Below, one piece after another: positions 1-8,664 of a DNA stretch of 35,685 nucleotides. The translations under genes were made by a program, and so were the position numbers. The stretch is from an uncultured Bacteroidota bacterium (GTDB taxonomy: Bacteria; Bacteroidota; Bacteroidia; Flavobacteriales; Flavobacteriaceae): contig CACAZM010000020.1 in assembly GCA_902536935.1 (NCBI GenBank), positions 1 through 35,685 on the forward strand. The letters run 5' to 3'. The notes beneath the pieces were generated by a model. That model saw nothing but the letters and a program-made list of their open reading frames with translations. It had not been told where the DNA came from and made no database searches. Numbering within the stretch: position 1 is the stretch's first letter; each line of letters begins with the position of its first letter.

Positions 1-770
1 CAACCCAAGAGGGTGATGATGTTGATGTATATGGTTGCACAGTACTGCTTTTGTCACAGGACAACTTTCAAGTTAGAGTAACTGCAAACTCCTGCATAGG
101 AACTAATGATGGTTCAATTTATGTTTCTGTTAAAAATGAAAATCTTCAATATCAAGTTCTAATTGACGGTCAACAGTTCGGACTTAATTCTAACTATGGC
201 TTCACAAGAGAGCTTGAGAATCTTGGTGTTGGTACCTATTCAGTTTGTTTCACTGTAAATGGCTATGAATATTTTGAACAATGTTTTGATGTGGTTTTGT
301 CCCAACCTGACCCATTAAGTGTTGATGCTCGTGAGTATTTTGGAGGTGATAATTTATATCTAAATTTAAGTGGGTCTTCATCATTTAATATTATACATAA
401 TGGGCGTTTATCAAATGCCAAAGCTGGTTATTTAAATATTTCATTATCGAAGGGATTAAATGATCTTAAGGTGTTTACTGATTATGAATGTCAAGGGTTT
501 TTCGAAGAAACTTATTTTAATAGTGAAGAAATTTTAGTTAATCCAAACCCAGTTAATGATGTGGTTAATATTTTAGTTGGAGGTGATGATCAAGAGGTTC
601 AATTTATAATTCGCGACATTCGAGGAGTCACTTTGATTAATTCGACTAAAAAACTTGTAAATAATCGAAAAGTAAGCTTTGATTTAGGTGATTATGCAAA
701 CGGAGTATACTTTGTTGAAGTTATTTCGCCTACTGTTATTCAAACTTCAAAAATTATAAAAGATGAATAG
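1..770 (+). CDS. T9SS type A sorting-domain protein (C-terminal part, 5' truncated)
   Basis: The reading frame is open from the first bases of the window (codons from base 3), so this is the 3' end of a longer gene; a TTG at 51 is not a convincing start. The last ~75 residues form a Por-secretion (type IX) sorting domain: an NPNPVND entry, then FIIRDIRG, and a final YANGVYFVEV strand followed by a Lys-rich end. This family tail directs proteins through the type IX outer-membrane translocon, after which it is usually removed. The preceding ~150 residues look like beta-sandwich modules (SCIGTNDGSI, YQVLIDG), which are often found just before the tail. The catalytic or binding part lies off the left edge, so the function cannot be named. 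The stop codon overlaps the next ATG (ATGAATAG). Confidence 0.85.
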   Translation, partial: TQEGDDVDVYGCTVLLLSQDNFQVRVTANSCIGTNDGSIYVSVKNENLQYQVLIDGQQFGLNSNYGFTRELENLGVGTYSVCFTVNGYEYFEQCFDVVLSQPDPLSVDAREYFGGDNLYLNLSGSSSFNIIHNGRLSNAKAGYLNISLSKGLNDLKVFTDYECQGFFEETYFNSEEILVNPNPVNDVVNILVGGDDQEVQFIIRDIRGVTLINSTKKLVNNRKVSFDLGDYANGVYFVEVISPTVIQTSKIIKDE

Positions 771-1473
771 AGTACCAAAAAATATTTTCTTACTACTTCT
801 TACTGTCTTATTTCAATTAATTGGATGTTCTAAAGACGATGGACCAAAAAACCCAACCTCCTCTGATCTTCTCTCACCTTCAAATGGAGAAAATTGTAAT
901 ACTGGTACTTCAATAAGTGCAACCAAGTCAAATGTAAACTTTTCATGGAGTGAGGCTTCTAATACAGATTCATATTTTTTAGAGATTAAAAATTTGCAAA
1001 CAAACGATAAAATAAAGCGTGCTGGTATAAACACTAATGTTGCTACCATAACACTCGATAAAGGATATGGTTATGAATGGTTTGTTACTTCAATTTCAAA
1101 CAATGTTCCGACTGAAAGACCTGTTAGTGATACATGGCGTTTTTATTTACAAGGTGATGGTGAAACTAATTCAGCACCTTTCACAGCTGAATTAATTTCA
1201 CCAGCTTCTGGTGAAGCGGTTCAACTTACGGACGGCAGTTTTAATTTTGTTTGGTCAGGAAATGACCCTGATGGAGATTCTATTCTATATACTTTATATT
1301 TAGACACAATTGATGGATTACAAACCCCGCCCGAGAGCCAGACTGACATTACTTCTTCGAATTTTGAAATCGATTTAGAACTTGATAAAGTATATTATTG
1401 GAGTGTATTCTCACGCGACAGCAAAAACAATACTTCTCACTCGCAAGTCTATTCATTTAGAGTTGTAGACTAA
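763..1473 (+). CDS. Lipoprotein with two Ig/FnIII-like domains, probably surface exposed
   Basis: A 236-residue protein starting inside the stop of the upstream T9SS gene (8 bp overlap), so the two are almost certainly co-transcribed and translationally coupled. Residues 1-22 are an SpsII signal ending in the lipobox LIGC with Cys22. The following SKDD resembles the lipoprotein surface-export signal described in Flavobacteriia (Lys plus acidic residues just after the Cys), which suggests display on the outer face of the cell. Two beta-sandwich repeats follow (about 33-130 and 137-236). Each has a FxWS-type strand (NFSWSEA, NFVWSGNDPDGD) and a late YxW strand (YEWFV, YYWSV), as in fibronectin-III/Ig-like modules. 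No catalytic motif is visible. It may bind or anchor the co-expressed secreted protein; that is inference. Confidence 0.7.
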   Translation: MNRVPKNIFLLLLTVLFQLIGCSKDDGPKNPTSSDLLSPSNGENCNTGTSISATKSNVNFSWSEASNTDSYFLEIKNLQTNDKIKRAGINTNVATITLDKGYGYEWFVTSISNNVPTERPVSDTWRFYLQGDGETNSAPFTAELISPASGEAVQLTDGSFNFVWSGNDPDGDSILYTLYLDTIDGLQTPPESQTDITSSNFEIDLELDKVYYWSVFSRDSKNNTSHSQVYSFRVVD

Positions 1474-1739
1474 ATACTTTTAAGCTAGTAAATATTAGTT
1501 TACTTTGCTATTAACTATATATAATATGTTCTGTGAAAATCAGTAATTTCCTTATTTTTATAATATCATTGTGGTTAAGTATTATCTATACTTTTTGTCA
1601 TAAATAAGTAACAATTGCTATGATATAATTCAAACTTTATAATTTTTTGTTTGATTAAGATTTTTCTATAAAACTCTGTATTTTTTTCAACTTTACCTTA
1701 TCTAATTTTTAAAAGTATATCAGTAACTTTTTACTAAAA
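1474..1739. other. Intergenic region without a recognised gene
   Basis: About 266 bases of very AT-rich sequence lie between the + strand lipoprotein gene and the terminator of the - strand Sus-like operon. I see no plausible ORF, no exact TAnnTTTG box on either strand and no strong dyad. The upstream gene pair has no obvious terminator of its own closer than 1740-1765. Confidence 0.5.
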
Positions 1740-1765
1740 AAAAATCCCTCTTTGGAGGGATTTTT
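1740..1765. terminator. Bidirectional intrinsic terminator between convergent genes
   Basis: The inverted repeat TCCCTC (1745-1750) / GAGGGA (1755-1760) has a TTTG loop and is flanked by A5 on the left and T5 on the right, so it extends to an 11-bp stem with a U-tract in either direction. It lies 22 bp past the stop of the last gene of the - strand susCD operon and about 270 bp past the + strand lipoprotein gene. Confidence 0.85.
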
Positions 1766-1787
1766 AATCTAAAAATAAATTGAATTA

Positions 1788-2696
1788 CTATCGAGCAGTA
1801 ATTTCATAACTCATGTTCCCGTCTGAGTCAGTAGTTTTGGTTATATCAGCAACTGGTGTATAAGCAAGTGGTGCACCAGCAGGAATTGTAAATGAAATGT
1901 GGTCTACAACACCAGACTTAGGATGAGTGAAAAACATCTCTGCTGGCACATCTGCTGCCTCTTGAGCATATGGTACGTACCAAACAGTGTAAACACCGTC
2001 AGCTGCGGGATAATAAGCATCATTATCGTTATCAAAATAATCACCTTCATATCTAGAACCGGTTTCAGAAGCTTCAATTATTGAACCTGCAGGGCTTGAT
2101 ACAAATAAATCCATATCGTTTGCACTTGGATTTTTCCAATCAAAAGCAATCACTACAGCATCTTCATCAACATCCATATATATATCTGCAAGGTCAACTA
2201 CTGTGATATCTACGGAAGCTTCCGAAGCAGCAACTGATTCTTCATCTCCATGGTGGTCGTGGCCATCTTCAGAAAATACGATTCCTGTAATACTCACAGT
2301 GGCACAACCAGTAAGACCATCCCAATCAGAAGACGCTTGACTTGAATTAGGGTCTGCAAAAATCATTGATCCAGTTCCTGAAGTATTACCAGCGCTAATT
2401 GTTGCTGTTGCTGTAGTATATTCACCAAGGTGAGAAATGGTTGAACCACATCGGTTATTACCAACAACTGTAACAATAGCATCATGATCTACTGCCTGTT
2501 CAAGTGATACTGTAAAACCAAGTAGAGTTCCATTTGCAACACGAAACCTGTCAGGGGTAAGTGTAACATTCACTACTGTTTCAGGTGCTCCGCTTTCAAC
2601 ATATTCTATAGAATAAGTGTCGTCGCCCAATATTTCTGTATCACATGAAGTGAATACTAATGAAATTGCTAACAAAAAAAGTTTTATATCTTTCAT
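1788..2696 (-). CDS. Lipoprotein, fourth gene of susCD operon, unknown function
   Basis: A 302-residue protein with an SpsII signal ending in FTSC (Cys18). Residues 40-170 look like a beta-sandwich with two cysteines (83 and 131) that could form a disulfide. A short His/Asp/Glu-rich loop at 143-153 (EDGHDHHGDEE) could bind a metal. The C-terminal part has NDMDLFVSSPAG (193-204) and an Asp-rich FDNDNDAYYPAADG stretch followed by YTVWYVP, which resembles DUF2135/pre-peptidase C-terminal type jelly rolls that often bind calcium; this is resemblance only. It is last in the operon, 10 bp after the preceding gene, and followed by a terminator. Proteins in this position usually sit with the SusCD complex at the cell surface. 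No enzyme signature was seen. Confidence 0.65.
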   Translation of the reverse strand: MKDIKLFLLAISLVFTSCDTEILGDDTYSIEYVESGAPETVVNVTLTPDRFRVANGTLLGFTVSLEQAVDHDAIVTVVGNNRCGSTISHLGEYTTATATISAGNTSGTGSMIFADPNSSQASSDWDGLTGCATVSITGIVFSEDGHDHHGDEESVAASEASVDITVVDLADIYMDVDEDAVVIAFDWKNPSANDMDLFVSSPAGSIIEASETGSRYEGDYFDNDNDAYYPAADGVYTVWYVPYAQEAADVPAEMFFTHPKSGVVDHISFTIPAGAPLAYTPVADITKTTDSDGNMSYEITAR

Positions 2697-2706
2697 AATT
2701 AATAAA

Positions 2707-3651
2707 TTATTTTTTAGTTAATGTTATTGTTTGGGCAACAGGCCCTCCACCACAATCTGAACCTGCATTATCAGTAACAGTTATAGTAATAACACTATCA
2801 TCGGCTTCATCATAAGCAGTGAAATTACCATCACCCTTAGTATATAACGAACCTGAACAACCTAGCCCATATGCAATGTATGCATTAGCATCAACACCGC
2901 CACATATAAAATCTAATATAAATGGACTGTTAGTATCAAATCCGAAATCAGGGAAGAAGTCAACTTCAAAATACCTTTGATAGACTGAACCTTCAAAAAT
3001 TTGCACTTCCACATCAACATCAGAGTAATATGAAGGAACCCCAAATAGAATGTTCTCAGGATCCACAGTCATATTGTACGTTCCCACAAACATGTTGTTT
3101 GGAATAGGACATGCTAGAATGGCATTGAAGCTCATTGCACTAGTGTAGGATGCATTTAAATTTAGATTGGATTGAGTATAACCAATTTTAGAGTTGTCTT
3201 GATGACTGCCATAGTCTGGGCTAGTTCCATAAAAAACAGTTCCATCATTACGGGTTGTTTTACCATAAAATTGAAAAAAATCACCCATGCTAATATCAGT
3301 AGCATTTAATCCAAGAGCAGTTGCAATATCAGTAACCGTGATATTTACTTCAGCCGGGAAACTATTAACTGTGTAAAAGTCCTCAGCTGATACTATAGCC
3401 CCATCAATTTTAGCTTCTACTGATAAACTGTATGAACTAGTGTTCGAATTTACGTCCTGTAAACTACCACTAATTGCAAAACCTTCAACAGAGTCGAAAG
3501 AGGTTGGTGGAACAGTTTGCCATTCCACAAACGATCCATTTTCAAGCTCATGAATAGCTGGGTTTCTAAATGTACTCTGGTCTGTACATGATACTATAAT
3601 CATGCCGACTAGAATACAATAAATAAATTTTAAATTTTTCATCTGTTTCAT
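2707..3651 (-). CDS. Lipoprotein, third gene of susCD operon, unknown function
   Basis: A 314-residue protein. The signal peptide ends in the lipobox IVSC (Cys22); an internal ATG four codons in would leave the signal intact and is an equally good start. The mature chain is beta-rich and polar. The N-terminal half resembles the SusE/SusF-type accessory lipoproteins that follow susD, with a sandwich-like EGFAISGSLQDVNS start, then an ACPIPN turn and a YNMTVDP stretch. Several Cys-Gly turns near the C-terminus (ICGG, GCSG, DCGGG) suggest disulfides. The gene starts 5 bp after the susD-like stop. Likely role: a surface accessory subunit of the SusCD transporter, inferred from position rather than a recognised domain. 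Confidence 0.65.
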   Translation of the reverse strand: MKQMKNLKFIYCILVGMIIVSCTDQSTFRNPAIHELENGSFVEWQTVPPTSFDSVEGFAISGSLQDVNSNTSSYSLSVEAKIDGAIVSAEDFYTVNSFPAEVNITVTDIATALGLNATDISMGDFFQFYGKTTRNDGTVFYGTSPDYGSHQDNSKIGYTQSNLNLNASYTSAMSFNAILACPIPNNMFVGTYNMTVDPENILFGVPSYYSDVDVEVQIFEGSVYQRYFEVDFFPDFGFDTNSPFILDFICGGVDANAYIAYGLGCSGSLYTKGDGNFTAYDEADDSVITITVTDNAGSDCGGGPVAQTITLTKK

Positions 3652-3656
3652 TTTTT

Positions 3657-5276
3657 TTAATCTATAAAGTTTGCTGGATTAGTATCCCAAAATACCTGAT
3701 CAGTAAGTTTTTTCTGAACTAAAGCAGGGTTATCGTTTGAATTAATTTCTGAAGAAGGCAAGTAATAGCTTCTAGGGAATTCTGTATTAGTAATTACAGA
3801 TTGACCTAAAACAGGATAACCAGTTCTTCTATAATTATTAAAAGCTTCGATGCTATTACCAAAAGACGCAATGTAAAACTCTTCAATAACAATAGCAAGT
3901 TTATCTTCGTTAGATCCAGCAGCATCGTATAATGCAAGTACAGTATCCACATAATTAGTTACTTCGGTTGCATCCATTTCTTTACCACTAAAGTCTGCAA
4001 CTTTTGCAAGCGAAAGTTCAATCCCAGCTTTTAATAGTGCTCTAGCGTCTGCGTTTACTCCCATAGTAAGTGCAGCTTCAGCGAGCCAAAAATGAGTGTA
4101 AGAGGATAAAATGATAGGTTGAATACCTGCGCCACCAAGGTTGATAGACTCAAGCGTCGAACCACCAGCACCATCATCATAGGCACCACCAGCAGGATAA
4201 ATTCCCCATGCAGTTCTGTAAACACCGTCGTTAGGTATTCCTTCATCATCAGCATGATCTCTTCCCCAGTATCCATTACCTAAATAGCAATACTGGTAAT
4301 CAGAATTACCATCACATGGCAACAAATCTCCTCCAGGGTCTAGGGTCAATGGATCTTCTGTTGTTTGTCTGTAAAAGTAGTAAGGAACTCGAGGATCTTT
4401 AACTAATTTACCTGTGTTGGTATTACCTACTAACATTCTATTCATAAAGTCATTTGACATGTATGTATTTCCTGCAGTGATATAATCAGAAGTAAACCCG
4501 TAGTGACGGTTATCAGGATTAGTTTCAGAGCTACCAAAATAAACTTGGAAATCGTCATCATTCGAACTAATAAAGTTACCTGATGAAACAATTGCTTCTA
4601 TAGCACTTTTATTGCTCGTGGAATCTCCATCCCAATCATCACCAGCTAAACGCGATTGAACATACATTTTAATTTTAAGTGTATTAGCAAGCTTTGTCCA
4701 GCTACTTAAATCTTCAAAATAAATATCTTCAGGGGTAACACTTCCAGTCTGACTTAGGTTATCTATCGCCTCATCCAATTGACTCAACATTGATTTGTAA
4801 ATTTCAATACCATCATCAAGATTTGGTTGAGTATATTCCGAGTTGACAGCTTCAGAATAAACTGCTGTACCTAAAAAGTCAACTAGATTTACATAAGCTA
4901 AAACTTCAAGAACTTGTCCTATACCAACATGAACAGGCAAATTTTGGGACTCGGACATACCTTTCAATAGCTGAAGGTTTGAAGTTAAAGAATATGTATT
5001 AGACCATGCGCCATTCATAGCGCCTGGCCCTGCTGAGGAAGCATACGTTCCGAACTGATTTATATGCCTTACAGTTCCAGATGTCAGCCCAGACAAGGTG
5101 GTATTTTGGATACCTGTGCTAAACATTAGACCATTTAAGACGTAGTTTGGGTCGGCAGATGCCTCAGTTAGCTGATTTGGATTGTCATTAATGTCCAAAT
5201 CAGTTGTTTCACAAGATGTAACCCCAAACAAAACAAGGGCACATAATATTGAAATATAATTTTTATAATTATTCAT
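3657..5276 (-). CDS. SusD/RagB-family outer-membrane lipoprotein
   Basis: A 539-residue protein with an SpsII signal ending GVTSC (Cys22). The mature start is acidic (CETTDLDINDNPN), followed by NPNQLTEAS, typical of the SusD-like group. TPR-like helices occupy roughly 40-200, with a conserved AYVNLVDFLGTAVYSEA stretch, the counterpart of the D(x)PY region. The C-terminal part has IEAFNNYRRTGYP and a final Lys-Leu-Thr/Trp-Asp ending found in family members. Proteins of this family are extracellular lids that capture substrate for the SusC barrel. The gene lies 11 bp after susC on the same strand. The ligand cannot be predicted, because no glycoside hydrolase, lyase, sulfatase or protease gene lies beside it. 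Confidence 0.92.
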   Translation of the reverse strand: MNNYKNYISILCALVLFGVTSCETTDLDINDNPNQLTEASADPNYVLNGLMFSTGIQNTTLSGLTSGTVRHINQFGTYASSAGPGAMNGAWSNTYSLTSNLQLLKGMSESQNLPVHVGIGQVLEVLAYVNLVDFLGTAVYSEAVNSEYTQPNLDDGIEIYKSMLSQLDEAIDNLSQTGSVTPEDIYFEDLSSWTKLANTLKIKMYVQSRLAGDDWDGDSTSNKSAIEAIVSSGNFISSNDDDFQVYFGSSETNPDNRHYGFTSDYITAGNTYMSNDFMNRMLVGNTNTGKLVKDPRVPYYFYRQTTEDPLTLDPGGDLLPCDGNSDYQYCYLGNGYWGRDHADDEGIPNDGVYRTAWGIYPAGGAYDDGAGGSTLESINLGGAGIQPIILSSYTHFWLAEAALTMGVNADARALLKAGIELSLAKVADFSGKEMDATEVTNYVDTVLALYDAAGSNEDKLAIVIEEFYIASFGNSIEAFNNYRRTGYPVLGQSVITNTEFPRSYYLPSSEINSNDNPALVQKKLTDQVFWDTNPANFID

Positions 5277-5287
5277 TTTTAATTGAT

Positions 5288-8200
5288 TTAGAAGGTTAGT
5301 TTAACACCCAAGGAAAATTGTTTATATGATGGGTCATTTTGATAATCTACACCCTTAGTGTTTGTTCCACCTTCAGGGTTAGCTCCCAACACCTCAGGAT
5401 CAAGATTCATGTACTGAGGTAAATTGGGTGCATGGTAATAAAAATTGTTTGCTTGTGCTGATACAACAACGCTGCCAAAAGGAGAATTTTCAAGTAAACT
5501 CTCTGGAACAGAGTATGATAAACTAATATCACGGATTCTAAAAACAGAAGCGTCAAAGACTACATTTTCATCAACATCCATGAGGTTAATGAAATAAAGG
5601 TCGTTAGCACCTATTTGAATGTTATTTTTGATTTTATTTCCATTTGCATCTAAAACAACTTCACCTGTATTAGGATCTCCAATAACACCAGGTATAATAT
5701 AAGTACCTTCGCGATCTTCAGTATCTCTGGTAACTCCACGCCTTAGAAGGTTAGAGGCAGAAACTGAATATATATCACCTCCGTGAACATATTCCCATTG
5801 TAGACCAAATGTGAGGTTTTTATAAGAAATTGAATTAATATTTGTCAGATAAAACTCTTCATTTGGATTACCAATTAGCTGGTCCTCTGCACCAACATCA
5901 TCACTAAATATGATTTTACCAGTATCAGGGTGAATTAAAAGGTTTCCTTCATCATCTTTCATTGAATAAGTACCTCTAAAAATACCATATGCTTTACCTT
6001 CAATTGCATGGTTAACTCCGTCCCCAAATGCAATTCTATCAACTGGGAGATCGACTACTTCAGTAAAATAAGTGGTAAAGTTGGTTGTCATCGACCAAGC
6101 TAAACCATCTGAAGTAGATGGTGTAATAAGGTTTAAAGTTAAAGCTGCTTCAACTCCATCAGTATCAATTCTTCCTGCATTAATAGTTGTTGAAGAGTAT
6201 CCTGTAGAGGTTGGAAGACTAGAAGATAGAATTTGGTCCTCTACAATTCGTTTGTATATGGAGAGGTCTAAGTCAACAAAATTGTTAAATAACTTAGTCT
6301 CAACTCCAAATTCATATTCTTTCAACAGCTCAGGAAGTAAATCCGGGTTAGGTAAGTAACTACTTAAACCATTGTAAGAAACTACCCCTCCATTAAATGG
6401 GTTAATCCATGCATTAGGTGATGCATCAAGTGTTGGATTAATTAAGTATGCACCAGGAAAGTTAGCGGATGTACCATAACTGGCTCTTAACTTGTAATAA
6501 TTCCCTTTGCTATCAAATCCAGGTGTATCAGATAAAATATACGATACCGAAGCACTTGGATAAAAAATAGATCTGTTTTCTTCAGCAACTGTAGAGGCCC
6601 AGTCATTTCTGGCAGTTAAAGTTAAGTATATGTAGTCATTATAATCGAATTCCATTTGGCTGTAAAGTCCAATAGTATTCAAGCTAGACGTCGAATCTAG
6701 AGCACTAGTTTCTCTAAAGTTATTGTGATTGATAAAATCAAAAACAACTTGATCTTCACTAGAAAGTCCAATAATGCTAGCAGTTTGGTTCTTAGATTCG
6801 AAACCAGCTACACCTGTTAGGCCTATATCTTCAGAAATTTCCAGATTGTTAATATTAACAGAAGCACGATGGGTTGTAATCCTATCCTTGTCATCAAATG
6901 TCTGCAAGTAACCTAGTGGGCTATCAGCACCACCTTTGTTTTGATAATCACGGTTTAACTCATTATAATAGTCATTGCTATATAAGTAAGACAATTTAAT
7001 ATTATCATTGAGCTCATAATCAAGTTGAGCCTTCATAAATAATCTGTCTGCATCCTCTTTAAATTGAGAATTTTTTTGTTGCCAAATTGGATTTGTAATT
7101 GTAACTCTGTAATAAACACTTGAACCATCATTTGGATCTTGATAAGGGAGGTTGTGTATATCAAGGTTTCTAGGGATCCATGTTAAGAGGTCAAAGAAAT
7201 TACGAGTAGGTCTAGTGTCAATAGTTTTGTTGTACAGTACACTTGTACTTAGACTCAACTTATTACTAAGGGTTGTTTTTGAACCAAACGAAAAATTATC
7301 TCGAACAAGTCTATTTTCTTCAACATAACCAACTTGGTCAGATTTACTATAAGAAAAATTAACTGAATTGTTTTCAGTTGAATTAGAGATCAAAACAGAA
7401 GTAATATTACCTACACCAACATCAAAAAAATCATTTACATTGTTTGGATGAGCTCTGTATATATCAGTAGCACCCTGATATTCAGGGAATGAATTTGCAT
7501 ATGCAGGAATACTCAAGTGGTGAGGAACCTCTTGACCATTAAATCGGGCTCCCCATGTACCAAAATATGTGGTATTTATAGTATTGTCGGCACCTTGACC
7601 ATATTGGTTTTGAAATTCAGGAAGGTTTGACACCTCTAGAAAAGAAGTTGTGTGAGAAACTTCAACTTCAAATCCCTTAGATTTAGCTAGACCAGAACCC
7701 GTTTTGGTTGTTATGACAATAACACCATTACGACCATCTTGTCCGTAAAGCGCAGATGCAGCTAATCCTTTAAGAACGGTTGTAGTTGCAATGTTATTTG
7801 GGTCAAGGTCAAAAGAACGATTACCAGTAATTGGAGCTCCATCAACTACATACAGAGGCTGATTAGAACCAGATATCGAATTTTTGGATCTAATAATTAC
7901 ATTAGTGTTAGTACCCAAAAAACCACCTCCAGTGTTAATTTGAACACCAGGAATTTTACCAGTTAGAATTTTTGAAATATCTGTTTCAGGTTTTCTTTCT
8001 ATATCTTCAGATGTGATAGTAGTCACGGCATATCCAAGAGCCTTTTCTTTTCGAGCAATCCCTTGAGCAGTTATAACTACTTCATCTAAAGCCGTTGATT
8101 GAGAAAGTGTGAAATTTGCGATAGATGAAGATACAGTTTGTGAGGAACTATTGTATCCAACATAGCTTGCTTCCAAAATATCTCCATTTGAAGCCTTTAT

Positions 8201-8383
8201 TGAAAAGTTTCCATCAAAATCCGAAGTAGTGGCGTTACTTGTGCCTTGAACAAATACAGTAGCACCAGGAAGAGGAACACCGTTTTCATCCGTTACGGAT
8301 CCACTAATGGTTTGCTGTGAGAATGCAACCATACTAACCATTAATGTGATAAAAGTTAGTAATAGATTTAATTTAGTTTTCAT
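5288..8383 (-). CDS. SusC/RagA-family TonB-dependent outer-membrane transporter
   Basis: A 1031-residue protein, the usual size for the family. A cleavable signal (1-23, ending AFSQQ) is followed by a CarboxypepD_reg-like domain (about 25-105; ISGSVTDENGVPLPGATVFV), a TonB-box-like DEVVITAQG and the plug domain with the RagA signature ALYGQDGRNGVIVITTK. A 22-strand-type barrel with many aromatic-ended strands fills the rest, ending FSLGVKLTF as expected for an outer-membrane barrel. It imports bulky ligands captured by the SusD lid, powered by TonB-ExbBD. It is first in a four-gene - strand operon and divergent from rpsL across 281 bp. A -7 box lies at 8437-8444 with an inverted repeat downstream. 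Confidence 0.95.
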   Translation of the reverse strand: MKTKLNLLLTFITLMVSMVAFSQQTISGSVTDENGVPLPGATVFVQGTSNATTSDFDGNFSIKASNGDILEASYVGYNSSSQTVSSSIANFTLSQSTALDEVVITAQGIARKEKALGYAVTTITSEDIERKPETDISKILTGKIPGVQINTGGGFLGTNTNVIIRSKNSISGSNQPLYVVDGAPITGNRSFDLDPNNIATTTVLKGLAASALYGQDGRNGVIVITTKTGSGLAKSKGFEVEVSHTTSFLEVSNLPEFQNQYGQGADNTINTTYFGTWGARFNGQEVPHHLSIPAYANSFPEYQGATDIYRAHPNNVNDFFDVGVGNITSVLISNSTENNSVNFSYSKSDQVGYVEENRLVRDNFSFGSKTTLSNKLSLSTSVLYNKTIDTRPTRNFFDLLTWIPRNLDIHNLPYQDPNDGSSVYYRVTITNPIWQQKNSQFKEDADRLFMKAQLDYELNDNIKLSYLYSNDYYNELNRDYQNKGGADSPLGYLQTFDDKDRITTHRASVNINNLEISEDIGLTGVAGFESKNQTASIIGLSSEDQVVFDFINHNNFRETSALDSTSSLNTIGLYSQMEFDYNDYIYLTLTARNDWASTVAEENRSIFYPSASVSYILSDTPGFDSKGNYYKLRASYGTSANFPGAYLINPTLDASPNAWINPFNGGVVSYNGLSSYLPNPDLLPELLKEYEFGVETKLFNNFVDLDLSIYKRIVEDQILSSSLPTSTGYSSTTINAGRIDTDGVEAALTLNLITPSTSDGLAWSMTTNFTTYFTEVVDLPVDRIAFGDGVNHAIEGKAYGIFRGTYSMKDDEGNLLIHPDTGKIIFSDDVGAEDQLIGNPNEEFYLTNINSISYKNLTFGLQWEYVHGGDIYSVSASNLLRRGVTRDTEDREGTYIIPGVIGDPNTGEVVLDANGNKIKNNIQIGANDLYFINLMDVDENVVFDASVFRIRDISLSYSVPESLLENSPFGSVVVSAQANNFYYHAPNLPQYMNLDPEVLGANPEGGTNTKGVDYQNDPSYKQFSLGVKLTF

Positions 8384-8404
8384 ATGTTTTTAAAATTATT
8401 GGAA

Positions 8405-8431
8405 TTAACAAAGATGTTAATTTTTTGTTAA
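8405..8431 (-). promoter_or_regulatory. Inverted repeat in the susC leader/operator region
   Basis: Perfect 8-bp arms TTAACAAA (8405-8412) and TTTGTTAA (8424-8431) are separated by 11 bp. They lie between the likely -7 box (8437-8444) and the susC start codon (8383), so the repeat covers or immediately follows the expected transcription start. It could be a dimeric regulator site or a 5' mRNA hairpin. Confidence 0.4.
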
Positions 8432-8436
8432 CAAAA

Positions 8437-8444
8437 CAAATTTA
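8437..8444 (-). promoter_or_regulatory. Candidate -7 box for the susC operon
   Basis: On the - strand this reads TAAATTTG, matching the Bacteroidota -7 consensus TAnnTTTG, about 53 bp before the susC ATG. A TTTG (8473-8476 on the + strand as CAAA) is 28 bp away, longer than the usual 17-23 bp spacer, so the -33 element is uncertain. Confidence 0.5.
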
Positions 8445-8620
8445 TGGTTTAAAATACTAATTTTTTTATTTCCAAAGAATATAAAAATTTTGTAAAAAGT
8501 CAAATTATTTTGATTCGAAATTAAGTTATGTTAAATGAGCTTTAAATTATTACCTCGCTCTTTTGAATTAAATACAAACATAAAATTAATTTGATGTGGT
8601 TTTTTTAATAAAAAAAATAC

Positions 8621-8628
8621 TACATTTG
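8621..8628 (+). promoter_or_regulatory. -7 promoter box of the ribosomal operon
   Basis: TACATTTG matches TAnnTTTG exactly and sits 36 bp before the rpsL ATG. A TTTG at 8590-8593 is 27 bp upstream, which is long for a -33 element. This is the only clear promoter found for the whole rpsL-rplQ run. The predicted start falls near 8634. Confidence 0.65.
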
Positions 8629-8631
8629 CAG

Positions 8632-8646
8632 CCCTTCAAATAAGGG
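8632..8646 (+). promoter_or_regulatory. Small hairpin at the 5' end of the rpsL leader
   Basis: CCCTT (8632-8636) and AAGGG (8642-8646) form a 5-bp stem with a 5-nt loop, at or just after the predicted transcription start and 18 nt before the rpsL start codon. It may protect the 5' end or affect initiation. Short, so moderate to low confidence. Confidence 0.35.
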
Positions 8647-8664
8647 AAGAAATTAATTTGTAGT

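Noticed and set aside
6072-6359. 95-codon ORF on the strand opposite susC
   Set aside because: It lies fully within the well-supported susC barrel region and has no family features; it is a shadow frame.
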